Below are positions 16,492 to 25,070 of a stretch of DNA of 64,000 nt, one piece after another (position 1 is the first letter of the stretch; each line of letters begins with the position of its first letter). The stretch spans positions 54,603-118,602 of the forward strand of contig NZ_JAMBOP010000013.1 in NCBI RefSeq assembly GCF_023715645.1. Direction: 5' to 3'. A program made the position numbers and the translations under genes. The notes under the pieces are model-generated. The model had not been told where the DNA came from, did not search any database, and worked only from the letters and a program-made list of their open reading frames with translations. This DNA is from Bacillus cytotoxicus (GTDB taxonomy: Bacteria > Bacillota > Bacilli > Bacillales > Bacillaceae_G).

Positions 16492-17992
16492 TAAAGGTGT
16501 AATCGTTAATACTTATGAATATTATCAACAATTCGCAAAAGAATTTGGACGCATCGAACGAAAATTATTTGTTGATTTATATGTTCGTAGTCATAACGAG
16601 AATCAAACAAAAGTACGATATTGTCGTTTATATAATATTACTTCTCGTCAATACAATAGTATCAAAAAACAATTAGACGGACGAGTAAAAGCATATAAAG
16701 AAGTACGGAAATTATATATCAAAGAAACAGAAGAAAAAATAAATCATTTACAATCTGTGATTGTAAAGAAAATCGAACAAAAAGAAAAAGCACATGAAAA
16801 ATTACTACAAATGAACGGAAAAGAAAAAAACTTCACAAAAAAAGTTAGAAGTTATCGAAAACAAAAAGAAACGATTCATCAAAAGAAGAGAAGGTTATAT
16901 CGTTTAGAATTAAAATTAAAACGATTACAAGAAGAGGAAGAAAATAAAAAAATTCGTATTTGTTTCGGTTCAAAAGAATGGTTTCATAAACAATTTAATT
17001 TAGAAGAAAACAAATTAACATTCAAACAATGGAAACAAATGTGGCAAGAAAAACGTGCTGCACAATTTACATTTATCGGTTCAAGCGATGAAAAGAATGG
17101 TAATCAAACGTGTATGTACGATGAAAACAATCATCTTCGTATTCGAATTGATAATCAAAATGAAAAAACATATGGTACACATTTCGCTGTTCCAAATGTG
17201 TTATTCCCTTACGGACAACAACAATTAAACGTTGCGAAAATAGGTCGAGTAGGTTATACAAAAGGAAAAGGGAATAAAGTGACCTATTATCGTGCATTAA
17301 CCTTTAAATTTATTCGAGAAGAAGACAATTGGTATTTATGTGCGACCGTAGACGTTGATATACCAGACATTCAAACGATACGAGGAAATGGATGCATTGG
17401 AATCGATTATAACGCTAACTTTTTATCGATAACGGAAATAGACCTTTTTGGAAATCCCGTTCATACATTTGATATTCCATTTAAAGGGTATAATGTTTCT
17501 TCGGAAGTTGCCGAACAAAGTTTAAGTTTGACATTAAAACAAGTGGTAGAATACGCATTAGAAAAGAAAAAACCAATTGCATATGAAGATTTAGATTTCA
17601 AAAAGAAAAAATTACAACTTCGTGAAAGCAGTAAAAATGGTGCGAGATTATTAAGCGGTTTTTCTTATAGTCGCTATAAAGAATTATTAACACATAAGTG
17701 TTTAAAAGCGGGGGTAGAAGCAATCGCTGTCAATCCTGCTTATACAAGTCAAATTGGTCATACCGTATTCATGAAACGATATGGATTAAGTTCTCATGGA
17801 AGTGCAGCTTGTGTCATCGCAAGAAGAGGAATGGGTTTATCAATGGAAAAAGTACCTTATTCTTGCCCGTTAGGATATCCGAAAAAGTTTAATCGTTCGA
17901 ATGAACGAAAAAAACAATGGGCTTCGGCAACAAAACACTGGAAAAAACATGCTTTCCAACAAAAATTATATCTTTTATCGAAATTAGGATAA
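16442..17992 (+). CDS. tnpB: TnpB-family RNA-guided nuclease of IS607
   Basis: 516 residues from a GTG with a GAGGAGG site inside tnpA. A lysine-rich coiled coil (about 90-170) precedes the RuvC parts: motif I GCIGIDYNANFLS (D), motif II KPIAYEDLDFKKKK (E). The third motif is unusual: NPAYTSQIGHTVFMKRYG runs into SSHGSAACVIARR, with no zinc-finger cysteine pairs and no D at the usual DxNAA place. It may be a rearranged-site or inactive form. TnpB cuts DNA next to a TAM using the omegaRNA from the element's 3' end and aids IS retention. Confidence 0.88.
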   Translation: MFQTYKTKLQNTNVLSSKGVIVNTYEYYQQFAKEFGRIERKLFVDLYVRSHNENQTKVRYCRLYNITSRQYNSIKKQLDGRVKAYKEVRKLYIKETEEKINHLQSVIVKKIEQKEKAHEKLLQMNGKEKNFTKKVRSYRKQKETIHQKKRRLYRLELKLKRLQEEEENKKIRICFGSKEWFHKQFNLEENKLTFKQWKQMWQEKRAAQFTFIGSSDEKNGNQTCMYDENNHLRIRIDNQNEKTYGTHFAVPNVLFPYGQQQLNVAKIGRVGYTKGKGNKVTYYRALTFKFIREEDNWYLCATVDVDIPDIQTIRGNGCIGIDYNANFLSITEIDLFGNPVHTFDIPFKGYNVSSEVAEQSLSLTLKQVVEYALEKKKPIAYEDLDFKKKKLQLRESSKNGARLLSGFSYSRYKELLTHKCLKAGVEAIAVNPAYTSQIGHTVFMKRYGLSSHGSAACVIARRGMGLSMEKVPYSCPLGYPKKFNRSNERKKQWASATKHWKKHAFQQKLYLLSKLG

Positions 17993-18296
17993 ATTAGAAT
18001 AAAAAAATGGTGGTGGCAATGCCATGGATAACCTGCAAGGAAGACTCCGTGCCCATGAAATCATCGTGACATCAAAAAGCAATACCAAGCCGCGCTAACA
18101 GCTCCTACTGAGTCAGAAGGGTGACCTCTGATCCTATGAACTAGAACTTCGCAAGGAGGGAAAGGGAAATTGTGATGTCAAATATTCGGTAGATGTGGGT
18201 GAGATTCCCCATGGCAAATCGTACAGGGCACACCGTTTTTGCTTGTGCGTGGCAAATGTCTACATTTGTCTGTGTTTTTTCAAACGGTACGAATGG
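17993..18296 (+). ncRNA. Putative omegaRNA region of the IS607 element
   Basis: 300 bases between the tnpB stop and the right junction with no ORF but clear structure, for example GGTGGTGGCAATGCCATGG and GCACACCGTTTTTGCTTGTGCGTGGCAAATG. In IS607 and IS605 elements the 3' end of tnpB plus this tail makes the scaffold RNA, and the guide begins at the first base after the element. Here the guide would start with AAACGTTATTAGTTCAGC at 18297. Boundaries are inferred. Confidence 0.65.
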
Positions 18297-19084
18297 AAAC
18301 GTTATTAGTTCAGCAAAATGAAACATCGAATAAGTTTTGGAAAATCATAGTAAAAGAAAAAGAATATGTTGTATTTTACGGCAAGATTGGAACAGCTGGT
18401 AGCGTAAAAGCGAAAGAATTTGAATCAGAGGAAGTATGTCAAAAAGAAGCCAATAAACTGATCGCTTCGAAACGAAAAAAAGGATATGTGGATTCTGCTG
18501 ACGTGGAAAGTTATATAAAAGAAAAAACAATAACTGAAGAACAGTTTTGGGAGCTCTTGGACCTTGCTAGAACGAAAGGGGAGGATCAAGAGGAGCAATT
18601 GGAGTGGTTAACCTCACATTTGTCTAAACGAACTGTGCATGAAATTGTGGCGTTTGACACGCATTTACATCGGAATATAAAATCCTCCTACACATCACAG
18701 TTATGGGCAGCTGCCTATATCATTATGGGCGGATGTTCAGATGATTGCTTTGATTATTTCCGCGGATGGCTTTTATTTCAAGGAAAAGAAACATATGAAG
18801 CATGTATTCAAAATCCAGAACGCTTATTACCTGTATTAGAATCATTGGAAGAAAATGATTTTCCACAAATAGAAGAACTCACACTATATTATGGACAAAC
18901 AGTGTATGAAGAAAAAACAGGAATTGACGACGATACATACTTTACTTTATACCATGTATTGTCAGATGAGACATTTGAAGATACGGATATAGAGTTTGAT
19001 TGGAATGAAGATGACGAAGAAAGATTAAAAGCGATGTTTCCCGTTTTATGGGAAGCTTATGGTGATAATCCGCTAGAGTGGTAA
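18293..19084 (+). CDS. WGR domain and DUF4240 protein
   Basis: 263 residues from the ATG at 18293. A WGR domain (about residues 8-62: NKFWKIIVKEKEYVVFYGKIGTAG, EANKLIASKRKKGY) precedes a DUF4240 domain (about 75-205: EEQFWELLDLARTKGEDQEEQ, SQLWAAAYIIMGGCSDDCFDYFRGWLLFQG). The C terminus is acidic (FDWNEDDEERLKAMFP). Such proteins are uncharacterised; WGR occurs in PARPs and bacterial MolR-like proteins. The IS607 element ends in the start codon: bases AAT of the ATG come from the element, and no ribosome binding site remains upstream, so expression is probably poor. Confidence 0.8.
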   Translation: METLLVQQNETSNKFWKIIVKEKEYVVFYGKIGTAGSVKAKEFESEEVCQKEANKLIASKRKKGYVDSADVESYIKEKTITEEQFWELLDLARTKGEDQEEQLEWLTSHLSKRTVHEIVAFDTHLHRNIKSSYTSQLWAAAYIIMGGCSDDCFDYFRGWLLFQGKETYEACIQNPERLLPVLESLEENDFPQIEELTLYYGQTVYEEKTGIDDDTYFTLYHVLSDETFEDTDIEFDWNEDDEERLKAMFPVLWEAYGDNPLEW

Positions 19085-19103
19085 TGCTCTATAAGTATAT
19101 AGG

Positions 19104-19136
19104 AAGAGCCCTTCTTTCTTTAAAAATGGGCGTTCT
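19104..19136 (+). terminator. Terminator of the WGR gene
   Basis: AAGAGCCC pairs with GGGCGTTCTT (one bulge), followed by TTC. A moderate hairpin 20 bases after the stop. Confidence 0.5.
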
Positions 19137-19207
19137 TTCAGCAACTTCTTTATGAGTTAGTTGAATAACTAACTTATTTTTACACAAACCTACTTACAAT
19201 CCACTAT

Positions 19208-19263
19208 AAAAAACCGCTACGCTCAAATTCCAATAAAATTGAATTTGGATGTAGCGGTTTTTT
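19208..19263. terminator. Strong bidirectional terminator
   Basis: A two-part stem: AAAAAACCGCTAC / GTAGCGGTTTTTT, and inside it TCAAATTC / GAATTTGGA. Runs of A and T on either side serve both strands. Confidence 0.85.
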
Positions 19264-19279
19264 TCTATGATTCTTCCAT

Positions 19280-19492
19280 TTATTTCTCATTACCATTACC
19301 TATATCTGCATTTCTTCCTTTGTCTTCCTGCTCTTTATGAAACTCCACAAGCGATTGTGCACTAATGGAATCAAACGGTGTGTAATAAATTTGAGGCGTC
19401 ACTTTTTGAACAAGCATTTTATATGTTGTAAGCCCAATAATAACAAATAACAATATTGTAAACGTAACAACAGCAATTGCTAAAATAAACAT
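19280..19492 (-). CDS. Small membrane protein, DUF3951-like
   Basis: 70 residues: one N-terminal helix (residues 2-28: FILAIAVVTFTILLFVIIGL) and a short cytoplasmic tail with YYTPFDSISAQSLVEFH, which I associate with DUF3951 of the B. cereus group. AAAGGGAGGG precedes the ATG. Single gene between two terminators; function unknown. Confidence 0.6.
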   Translation of the reverse strand: MFILAIAVVTFTILLFVIIGLTTYKMLVQKVTPQIYYTPFDSISAQSLVEFHKEQEDKGRNADIGNGNEK

Positions 19493-19609
19493 GGCACCCT
19501 CCCTTTGTAATCGTTATACTACAAAGTTCGATGCAATATGAGATACTCCTTTTTCTAAACTATGAAACTTACATTATTGAGCATTTTTTCTGGTCAATTC
19601 TATTTCCAA

Positions 19610-19786
19610 TCATGAAACTGACAGAAAGAAACGCAACAAAAACACCACAATAACTCCGGTTAGTACAGCCCCGAGCAAACTCCGCGTGAAAATCGCAACA
19701 AGGAACGTCGGAATAGCTGCTACTAAATAATCTACTTTCACCGTTTCATGCATAAATAACGCTTGTGCTAACAATGCTGCGCTCAT
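19610..19786 (-). pseudogene. Possible 5'-truncated azlD-like gene
   Basis: 58 residues with two hydrophobic helices; VDYLVAAIPTFLVAIFTRSLL followed by AVLTGVIVVFLLR resembles the C-terminal half of AzlD (branched-chain amino acid export, normally about 100 residues). The frame opens directly inside the T run of the flgG terminator, so its own 5' half and promoter are missing. No azlC partner is nearby. It could instead be an unrelated small membrane protein. Confidence 0.4.
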
Positions 19787-19812
19787 AAAAAAAATGCCCT
19801 TTAAGGGCATTT
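19785..19812 (-). terminator. Terminator of the flgG end of the cluster
   Basis: Minus-strand stem AAATGCCC / GGGCATTT with a 5-base loop and a run of eight T. It closes the fliM-flgG unit. Confidence 0.85.
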
Positions 19813-19814
19813 CT

Positions 19815-20588
19815 CTATCTTAATAGTTCATTCGATTCTTTATCATACACTTTATCAAATGTTGTCATCACACGTTGCGATGATTGAACCATTCTTTGGT
19901 TCGTCATAACATCTACCAATTCTTTCGCCATATCAACGTTAGAGTTTTCTAACATGTAGTTGCGAACACCTGACGTTCCATTTGGTAAATCCGCGATGTT
20001 CGTTCCGTCTATTGTCAAGCTTTTATCTGCATGTTTTACAAGACGTTCCTTCAAATTAGCATCAACTGACTTTGTTTGTAAACGTCCAATAGTTTGGCCC
20101 GTTTCTTCATTATAAAGAGTTCCATCTTGTTTCACAGAAAGTTTCGCACCTTCTGGAATACGAATATGATTATTATTACTATCCAGTACATATGCACCAG
20201 ATGTTGTTTGTAAGTAGCGATCTGCATTTACAGTAAAATGACCATCTTTTGTCATATACGTTTGATTATTTTTTGAAACGACAAAGAAGGAAGCCGCACC
20301 CGTATTTCCATCTTCTAAAGCAAAATCAGTAGCACTATTTGTAATTTGTACTGGACCTTGAGCCAAATTTACATGTGTGGCAGCTGGTACAACTGCATAA
20401 TCAACTGTTCCAATTGCAGTTTCGCTTCTATTTTCTTGACGGTATGTTTCATGTGTATCAAAAACTTTTGATGTCATTTGATCTGCTTTAAACCCTACTG
20501 TTTGGGCATTAGCGATATTATTTGCATGCACATTTATGTGCTGAATATAATTCATCATCCCCATAGAACCAACATATAAACCATTCAT
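19815..20588 (-). CDS. flgG: Flagellar basal-body rod protein (FlgG/FlhO/FlhP type)
   Basis: 257 residues with the rod/hook signature at the N terminus (MNGLYVGSMGMMNYIQHINVHANNIANAQTVGFKAD, given in part) and the matching C-terminal helix (YMLENSNVDMAKELVDVMTNQRMVQSSQRVM). It assembles in the distal rod outside the membrane after export by the flagellar secretion system, without a cleaved signal. It is the last gene of the rightmost-to-left unit, 46 bases after flhF and just before a terminator. FlgF versus FlgG type cannot be separated by eye. Confidence 0.88.
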   Translation of the reverse strand: MNGLYVGSMGMMNYIQHINVHANNIANAQTVGFKADQMTSKVFDTHETYRQENRSETAIGTVDYAVVPAATHVNLAQGPVQITNSATDFALEDGNTGAASFFVVSKNNQTYMTKDGHFTVNADRYLQTTSGAYVLDSNNNHIRIPEGAKLSVKQDGTLYNEETGQTIGRLQTKSVDANLKERLVKHADKSLTIDGTNIADLPNGTSGVRNYMLENSNVDMAKELVDVMTNQRMVQSSQRVMTTFDKVYDKESNELLR

Positions 20589-20634
20589 ACTGTAATGAAT
20601 AAGGTAAAAACCTTATTCTTCACCTCACTCTCTA

Positions 20635-21906
20635 TTATGATATATATAACATCTGTTTTGCTAAATGTTCAGCTGTTGCGATATGCAAGTGTTGTGTAAC
20701 GTCTTGTCCATCTGTTGTAAGGATAATTGGTGCGGATGAAACAGCTGGAATCTTTAATAGTTCACCACTACTTGCTGTTTCATCAAACTTCGTAAATATA
20801 AACCCATCGATACGTATATCTTTGAAATTTGTAATAATCTCGACCATATCTTTACTTTTCATGGAAGCTGATAACGTTAAGCAAATATAATCTGGTTGAA
20901 TTTCTTCCATTATTTCAACCATACTTTGTACAGAGTCTAACGTACGATAATTTCTTCCAGCTGTATCGATTAAAATATAATCGACTGGTGCTTCCTTTTT
21001 AAAATAGGAAAGTGCTTGCGATATTCCTGCTGCATCACGCACTGCCAAAACTTCTGCCCCAATTACTTTTACATTCTCTTGCAGTTGCTGAACCGTTCCA
21101 ACTCGTGAATGATCCGTTGTAATAAATCCAACCGTTTTATTTTGCTCATATAACTGCCAAGCAATCTTTGCAAGTGTTGTCGTCTTTCCAACACCGGTCG
21201 GTCCGATTAACGCAATCGTTTGTACTTCCTTCTCAAACACATTTTCTGTATGAAAATATTCACTCATATCTTCAAAAATAAACTGCAAAACTTCTTCTTC
21301 TGTAATCAACGAAGTCTGTTCAAACTTTGCTCGCAGTTTCTTTTCATATACTGCTAAGAAATGCTCTTCCACTTCATTTTGCTCAAGTGTACGCAGCACT
21401 TTTTTTATAATGAATGGGACCGATGTCCCTTGCTCAGTTTCTTGCTCTGCTCGATTTGCAACATGAGTAGTTACTTCTACTTTTTCTTCTTGTTTTTCTA
21501 CAGTTTTCATTACAACAAGTCCCTTATCAAACACTTGCAGTAATTTTTTCTTCTTCTCCACCCACGCTTCACTTTGAGCAAATGGCTTTGGCTTATACGG
21601 AATACTATGCGTTTTATTCTCAAGGTCATGTAAAATCGCTTGTATCTTTTGCACCTGAATCGTCTCTTGTGATTGTTTTTCTTTTACTTCTGTAGCGACT
21701 TGTTCTTGTTTGCCTTCATTTTTTTCAGGAAATTTCACAATCATTTCATATTGCTTTTTCCAAAAGAACGGCATCTTTCGCTTTGCTGTTTCAGCCACAA
21801 CATAGTAATAATCATTTCCGTGCTCTGCAAAAAGTTTATGATACAATTCGTTTTTAGAATACGCTTGAATTCGCTTTATGCTTTCATTCTTTGTTGCACT
21901 TTCCAT
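20635..21906 (-). CDS. flhF: Flagellar biosynthesis SRP-like GTPase FlhF
   Basis: 423 residues: a variable basic/acidic N-terminal part (1-120), an N domain (about 155-220) and a GTPase G domain with G1 LIGPTGVGKTTTLAK, TTDHSRVGTVQQL, G3 LIDTAGRNYRT and G4-like FTKFDETASSGE. FlhF sets flagellar number and position in many bacteria. Its usual partner gene flhG does not follow; flgG comes next. It starts 17 bases after flhA. Confidence 0.93.
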   Translation of the reverse strand: MESATKNESIKRIQAYSKNELYHKLFAEHGNDYYYVVAETAKRKMPFFWKKQYEMIVKFPEKNEGKQEQVATEVKEKQSQETIQVQKIQAILHDLENKTHSIPYKPKPFAQSEAWVEKKKKLLQVFDKGLVVMKTVEKQEEKVEVTTHVANRAEQETEQGTSVPFIIKKVLRTLEQNEVEEHFLAVYEKKLRAKFEQTSLITEEEVLQFIFEDMSEYFHTENVFEKEVQTIALIGPTGVGKTTTLAKIAWQLYEQNKTVGFITTDHSRVGTVQQLQENVKVIGAEVLAVRDAAGISQALSYFKKEAPVDYILIDTAGRNYRTLDSVQSMVEIMEEIQPDYICLTLSASMKSKDMVEIITNFKDIRIDGFIFTKFDETASSGELLKIPAVSSAPIILTTDGQDVTQHLHIATAEHLAKQMLYIS

Positions 21907-21923
21907 ATTCTCTCACCTCTGCC

Positions 21924-23990
21924 TTACTCAATATATGCAATTTGGTCTACCGCAATTTCAGGTGCCAATTCACTTATGCATAGTACCTTCGCTTCTATTT
22001 GATAACGGTCAAGTAACCTTACGATACCGAAGCGGAAATCTTTACGACGGGTTAATAAAACTGGATCTCGTCCCATTAAACGAGACTGTTTAAAAATGTT
22101 TTGAATTTGATCAATAACACGTGTTTCTTGCTCTAAATCCCAGTTTAATAAATACCCTTGATAAGAGTTATTTACGACGTCAGCATCCAGTTCAATTGCA
22201 TCTGAAAACAACGCTGCATAAATTTTCCCATCAGAGTTTTTCGCATGTTCACAAATTACTTTCGAAATACATTCTCGTACAAAAGCAGTAACACCGTCTG
22301 CCTGATTTTGATAAATCTCTTTTCCGTCAATAATACCTTCCATAATGGTTGGTAAATCTCGAATAGAGATACCCTCTTTTAACAGTTGTTTTACGACATT
22401 TTGAATAAGAGATAAATCGATTTCCTTCTTCTTAATTTCTTCCAATAATACGCCATGATCGTTTTCTAAAGATTGAATCAAATCTTTTACATGCTGACGT
22501 TGCAGCAGTTCATGCACATTACGACGAATCACTACATCTAAATGCGTAATTAAAATACTTAGCGGTTCTAATACTTGATAGCCTTTCATTTGTGCATCTT
22601 GTACAAGGTGCTCTAAAATCCAGTAACCATCTTCTCCAAAGATTGGATCTTTTGCTGGTTCCGCATCTAAATCAGCCATAACATTTGGTGTTTTCAGCGC
22701 TAATAAATAACCTGATTTTAAAACACCTTCTGCTACCTTTGCTCCTTTAATACGAATCACATATCGTCCGCGTGGTCTGAAGCTCGTATTATCTTTGAAG
22801 TTAATTCCAGGGACATTAATACCTAAATCTGTAATAATTGATTTTCGCATTAATACAACTTTATCACGCGCTGTTTCCCCGTTAATTTTTTGTTTCACAA
22901 GTGCCGCTAAATCAAGACCCAGTTCAACAATAATTGGATATTTATCCGTAAAGACACCAAATGAATCTTCTACTTTCTTCATTTGATCTTCATCACTTTG
23001 AATCATCTCTAATTCTTTTTGCAGCTCTTCTTCTTTTTCTTTCTTCAAACGCTTCTTATTGGTGTATCCTAAGAAAATAATTCCCCCGCCAACAATTAAG
23101 AACGGGATAATTGGTAGCGGTGAAAATACACCCATTGCAATAAATAAGCCTCCAAGCGCATATACAACAACGTCATGGGCCATTAACTCTTTATAAATAC
23201 CTTCGTTCACCGTATCGTCTGAACCATCAAATACACGTGTAACGATAATCCCTGTCGAAATAGCTAGTAATAGCGAACCGATTTGGTTCACGATTCCATC
23301 ACCAATTGTTAATTTTGTAAAATGATAGGCAGCTTCTTGGAATCCCATTCCTTGCTGCATCATCCCAACAATTAAACCAAAAATAATATTCACGAATAAG
23401 ATAACGATACTAAATATAACGTCACCTTTTACAAATTTCCCGGCACCGTCCATTGCACCGTAAAACTCTGTTTCCATATTTAATTTCTTACGCTTGTCCT
23501 TTGCTTCTGTGTCTGTAATAATGCGCTGATTTAAATCCGCATCAATTGACATCTGTTTCCCTGGCAAAGAATCAAGTGTAAAACGTGCCGCAACTTCTGC
23601 TGTACGAGAAGAACCGTTTGCAACAATAAACTGGAAGATAATTAGTACGATAAAAATAACAATACCAATTAATAAGTTTCCGCCAATAACAAACTCACCG
23701 AATTCTTCAATAACATGACCAGCATTCCCATTCGTTAAAATGGCCCGCGTCGTCGAAACGTTAATCGAAACACGGAAAATCCCAATTAACAACAATAACG
23801 TTGGGAATGACTTTAACTCATCCCACTCTTTAATACTTGTTGCTCGCATATATACGAGCACTGCCATCCCAAGTAAAAAGACGATAATGACATCAAGTAT
23901 AAATGGCGGCAATGGAATTAAAAGCGCTACAATAAACGACACTGCTAAAAAGATAGAAAAATAAGTTTTAGCTGAATCTATCTTAAACAA
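21924..23990 (-). CDS. flhA: Flagellar export gate protein FlhA
   Basis: 688 residues: about eight membrane helices in the first 310 with the FHIPEP-type loop (RFTLDSLPGKQMSIDADLNQ), then a large cytosolic domain that forms the nonameric export ring and docks late substrates with their chaperones. Motifs and length are normal for the family. Lies between flhB and flhF in an unbroken operon. Confidence 0.96.
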   Translation of the reverse strand: MFKIDSAKTYFSIFLAVSFIVALLIPLPPFILDVIIVFLLGMAVLVYMRATSIKEWDELKSFPTLLLLIGIFRVSINVSTTRAILTNGNAGHVIEEFGEFVIGGNLLIGIVIFIVLIIFQFIVANGSSRTAEVAARFTLDSLPGKQMSIDADLNQRIITDTEAKDKRKKLNMETEFYGAMDGAGKFVKGDVIFSIVILFVNIIFGLIVGMMQQGMGFQEAAYHFTKLTIGDGIVNQIGSLLLAISTGIIVTRVFDGSDDTVNEGIYKELMAHDVVVYALGGLFIAMGVFSPLPIIPFLIVGGGIIFLGYTNKKRLKKEKEEELQKELEMIQSDEDQMKKVEDSFGVFTDKYPIIVELGLDLAALVKQKINGETARDKVVLMRKSIITDLGINVPGINFKDNTSFRPRGRYVIRIKGAKVAEGVLKSGYLLALKTPNVMADLDAEPAKDPIFGEDGYWILEHLVQDAQMKGYQVLEPLSILITHLDVVIRRNVHELLQRQHVKDLIQSLENDHGVLLEEIKKKEIDLSLIQNVVKQLLKEGISIRDLPTIMEGIIDGKEIYQNQADGVTAFVRECISKVICEHAKNSDGKIYAALFSDAIELDADVVNNSYQGYLLNWDLEQETRVIDQIQNIFKQSRLMGRDPVLLTRRKDFRFGIVRLLDRYQIEAKVLCISELAPEIAVDQIAYIE

Positions 23991-24013
23991 ACAAAATCTC
24001 CTCCAAACGCGCC

Positions 24014-25060
24014 CTATACTTCAATTTGTTTCGTTTGAATTAAATAGCGCATAACTTCAATAACAGCAACATATAAATCTTCCGGAATCGTTTCATTTTC
24101 CTCAACTTGATAATATATCGAACGTGCTAGTGGACGATTTTCTACCATTGGTATATCTTGTTCACGCGCTAACGTTCGCATAAATAATGCCAGCTCATCT
24201 TCACCTTTTGCTACAACAATCGGCGCTGCATCAACTAGCTTATTATAACGAAGAGCAACAGAAATGTGAGTTGGGTTATTCACAATAAAGGTTGCACCGT
24301 CCATCTTTTTTGCAATCGCTCCCTGCAAAATTGCATGCATAAAGCTTTTTCGCTTTCCTTTTACTTCCGGATCTCCCTCGTTATCTTTATGCTCTTTTTT
24401 CACTTCTTCTTTTTTCATTTTTAAATCTTGTGCATGTTCCCATTTCTGATAAATAAAATCAATAATAGAAACAACAACAAGAATAATCAAAATGGCTAAA
24501 AATACATATTTAACTTGCTTTATAATTTCAACAAGTGACGCACTCCAATTAAACCCAATCATGCTCACAAGTTTTTCTAAATTCCGCTTAATTATGACAT
24601 ATGCGACATAGCTAAGAAGAATCATGTAAAATAAAGACTTCAAAATATCAACAATACTTCTTCTACTAAACAGTCTCGTAAAATAACTTTTCGGATTAAT
24701 ACGAGATGCTTTCGGTTTAATAATTTTTGCTGAAAATAAAAAACGTACTTGTATCATATAATTCATCATATGAAATGCATAAACGAGCACAAGAATAGGC
24801 ACTGATATTTTTAATAGAAGCATACCCATTAAATAAAAGTATTCAGTTGTACTCGTCTTACTTCCAATTTGATCAAATAGCACCGCAACAGAATTGGCAA
24901 TATCATACCCTAAGCGATTACCAAAAAAATAAATAACTGTCGCTAAAACAAGCACAGAAAACAAGTTATTTAAATCTTTACTCTTGGCAATGTTCCCTTC
25001 TTCACGTGCTTTTTTAATCTTCTGCGGGGTGGCTTTTTCTGTTTTATTATCTTTTGCCAT
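24014..25060 (-). CDS. flhB: Flagellar export switch protein FlhB
   Basis: 348 residues, beginning DNKTEKATPQKIKKAREEGN, with four helices and the autocleavage NPTH site in ATFIVNNPTHISVALRY. Self-cleavage between N and P switches export from rod/hook to filament substrates. It overlaps no neighbour; AGAGGGACGG precedes the ATG. Confidence 0.96.
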   Translation of the reverse strand: MAKDNKTEKATPQKIKKAREEGNIAKSKDLNNLFSVLVLATVIYFFGNRLGYDIANSVAVLFDQIGSKTSTTEYFYLMGMLLLKISVPILVLVYAFHMMNYMIQVRFLFSAKIIKPKASRINPKSYFTRLFSRRSIVDILKSLFYMILLSYVAYVIIKRNLEKLVSMIGFNWSASLVEIIKQVKYVFLAILIILVVVSIIDFIYQKWEHAQDLKMKKEEVKKEHKDNEGDPEVKGKRKSFMHAILQGAIAKKMDGATFIVNNPTHISVALRYNKLVDAAPIVVAKGEDELALFMRTLAREQDIPMVENRPLARSIYYQVEENETIPEDLYVAVIEVMRYLIQTKQIEV

Positions 25061-25070
25061 AACCGTCCCT

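Larger units (their letters stand above)
15750..18296 (+). mobile_element. IS607-family insertion sequence
   Basis: A complete IS607-type element of about 2.55 kb: serine-recombinase transposase, overlapping tnpB, and a non-coding 3' part expected to hold the omegaRNA. The ends have no inverted repeats and a GG on both junctions (15748-15749 and 18295-18296), as expected for IS607, which recombines at GG dinucleotides without target duplication. The exact ends are inferred from the shared AATGG at both junctions and from the resuming WGR gene. Confidence 0.8.

Noticed and set aside
17993-18240. Ribosomal or tmRNA-like gene in the structured DNA after tnpB
   Set aside because: It has no rRNA or tmRNA signatures; its place after tnpB fits the omegaRNA region of IS607.
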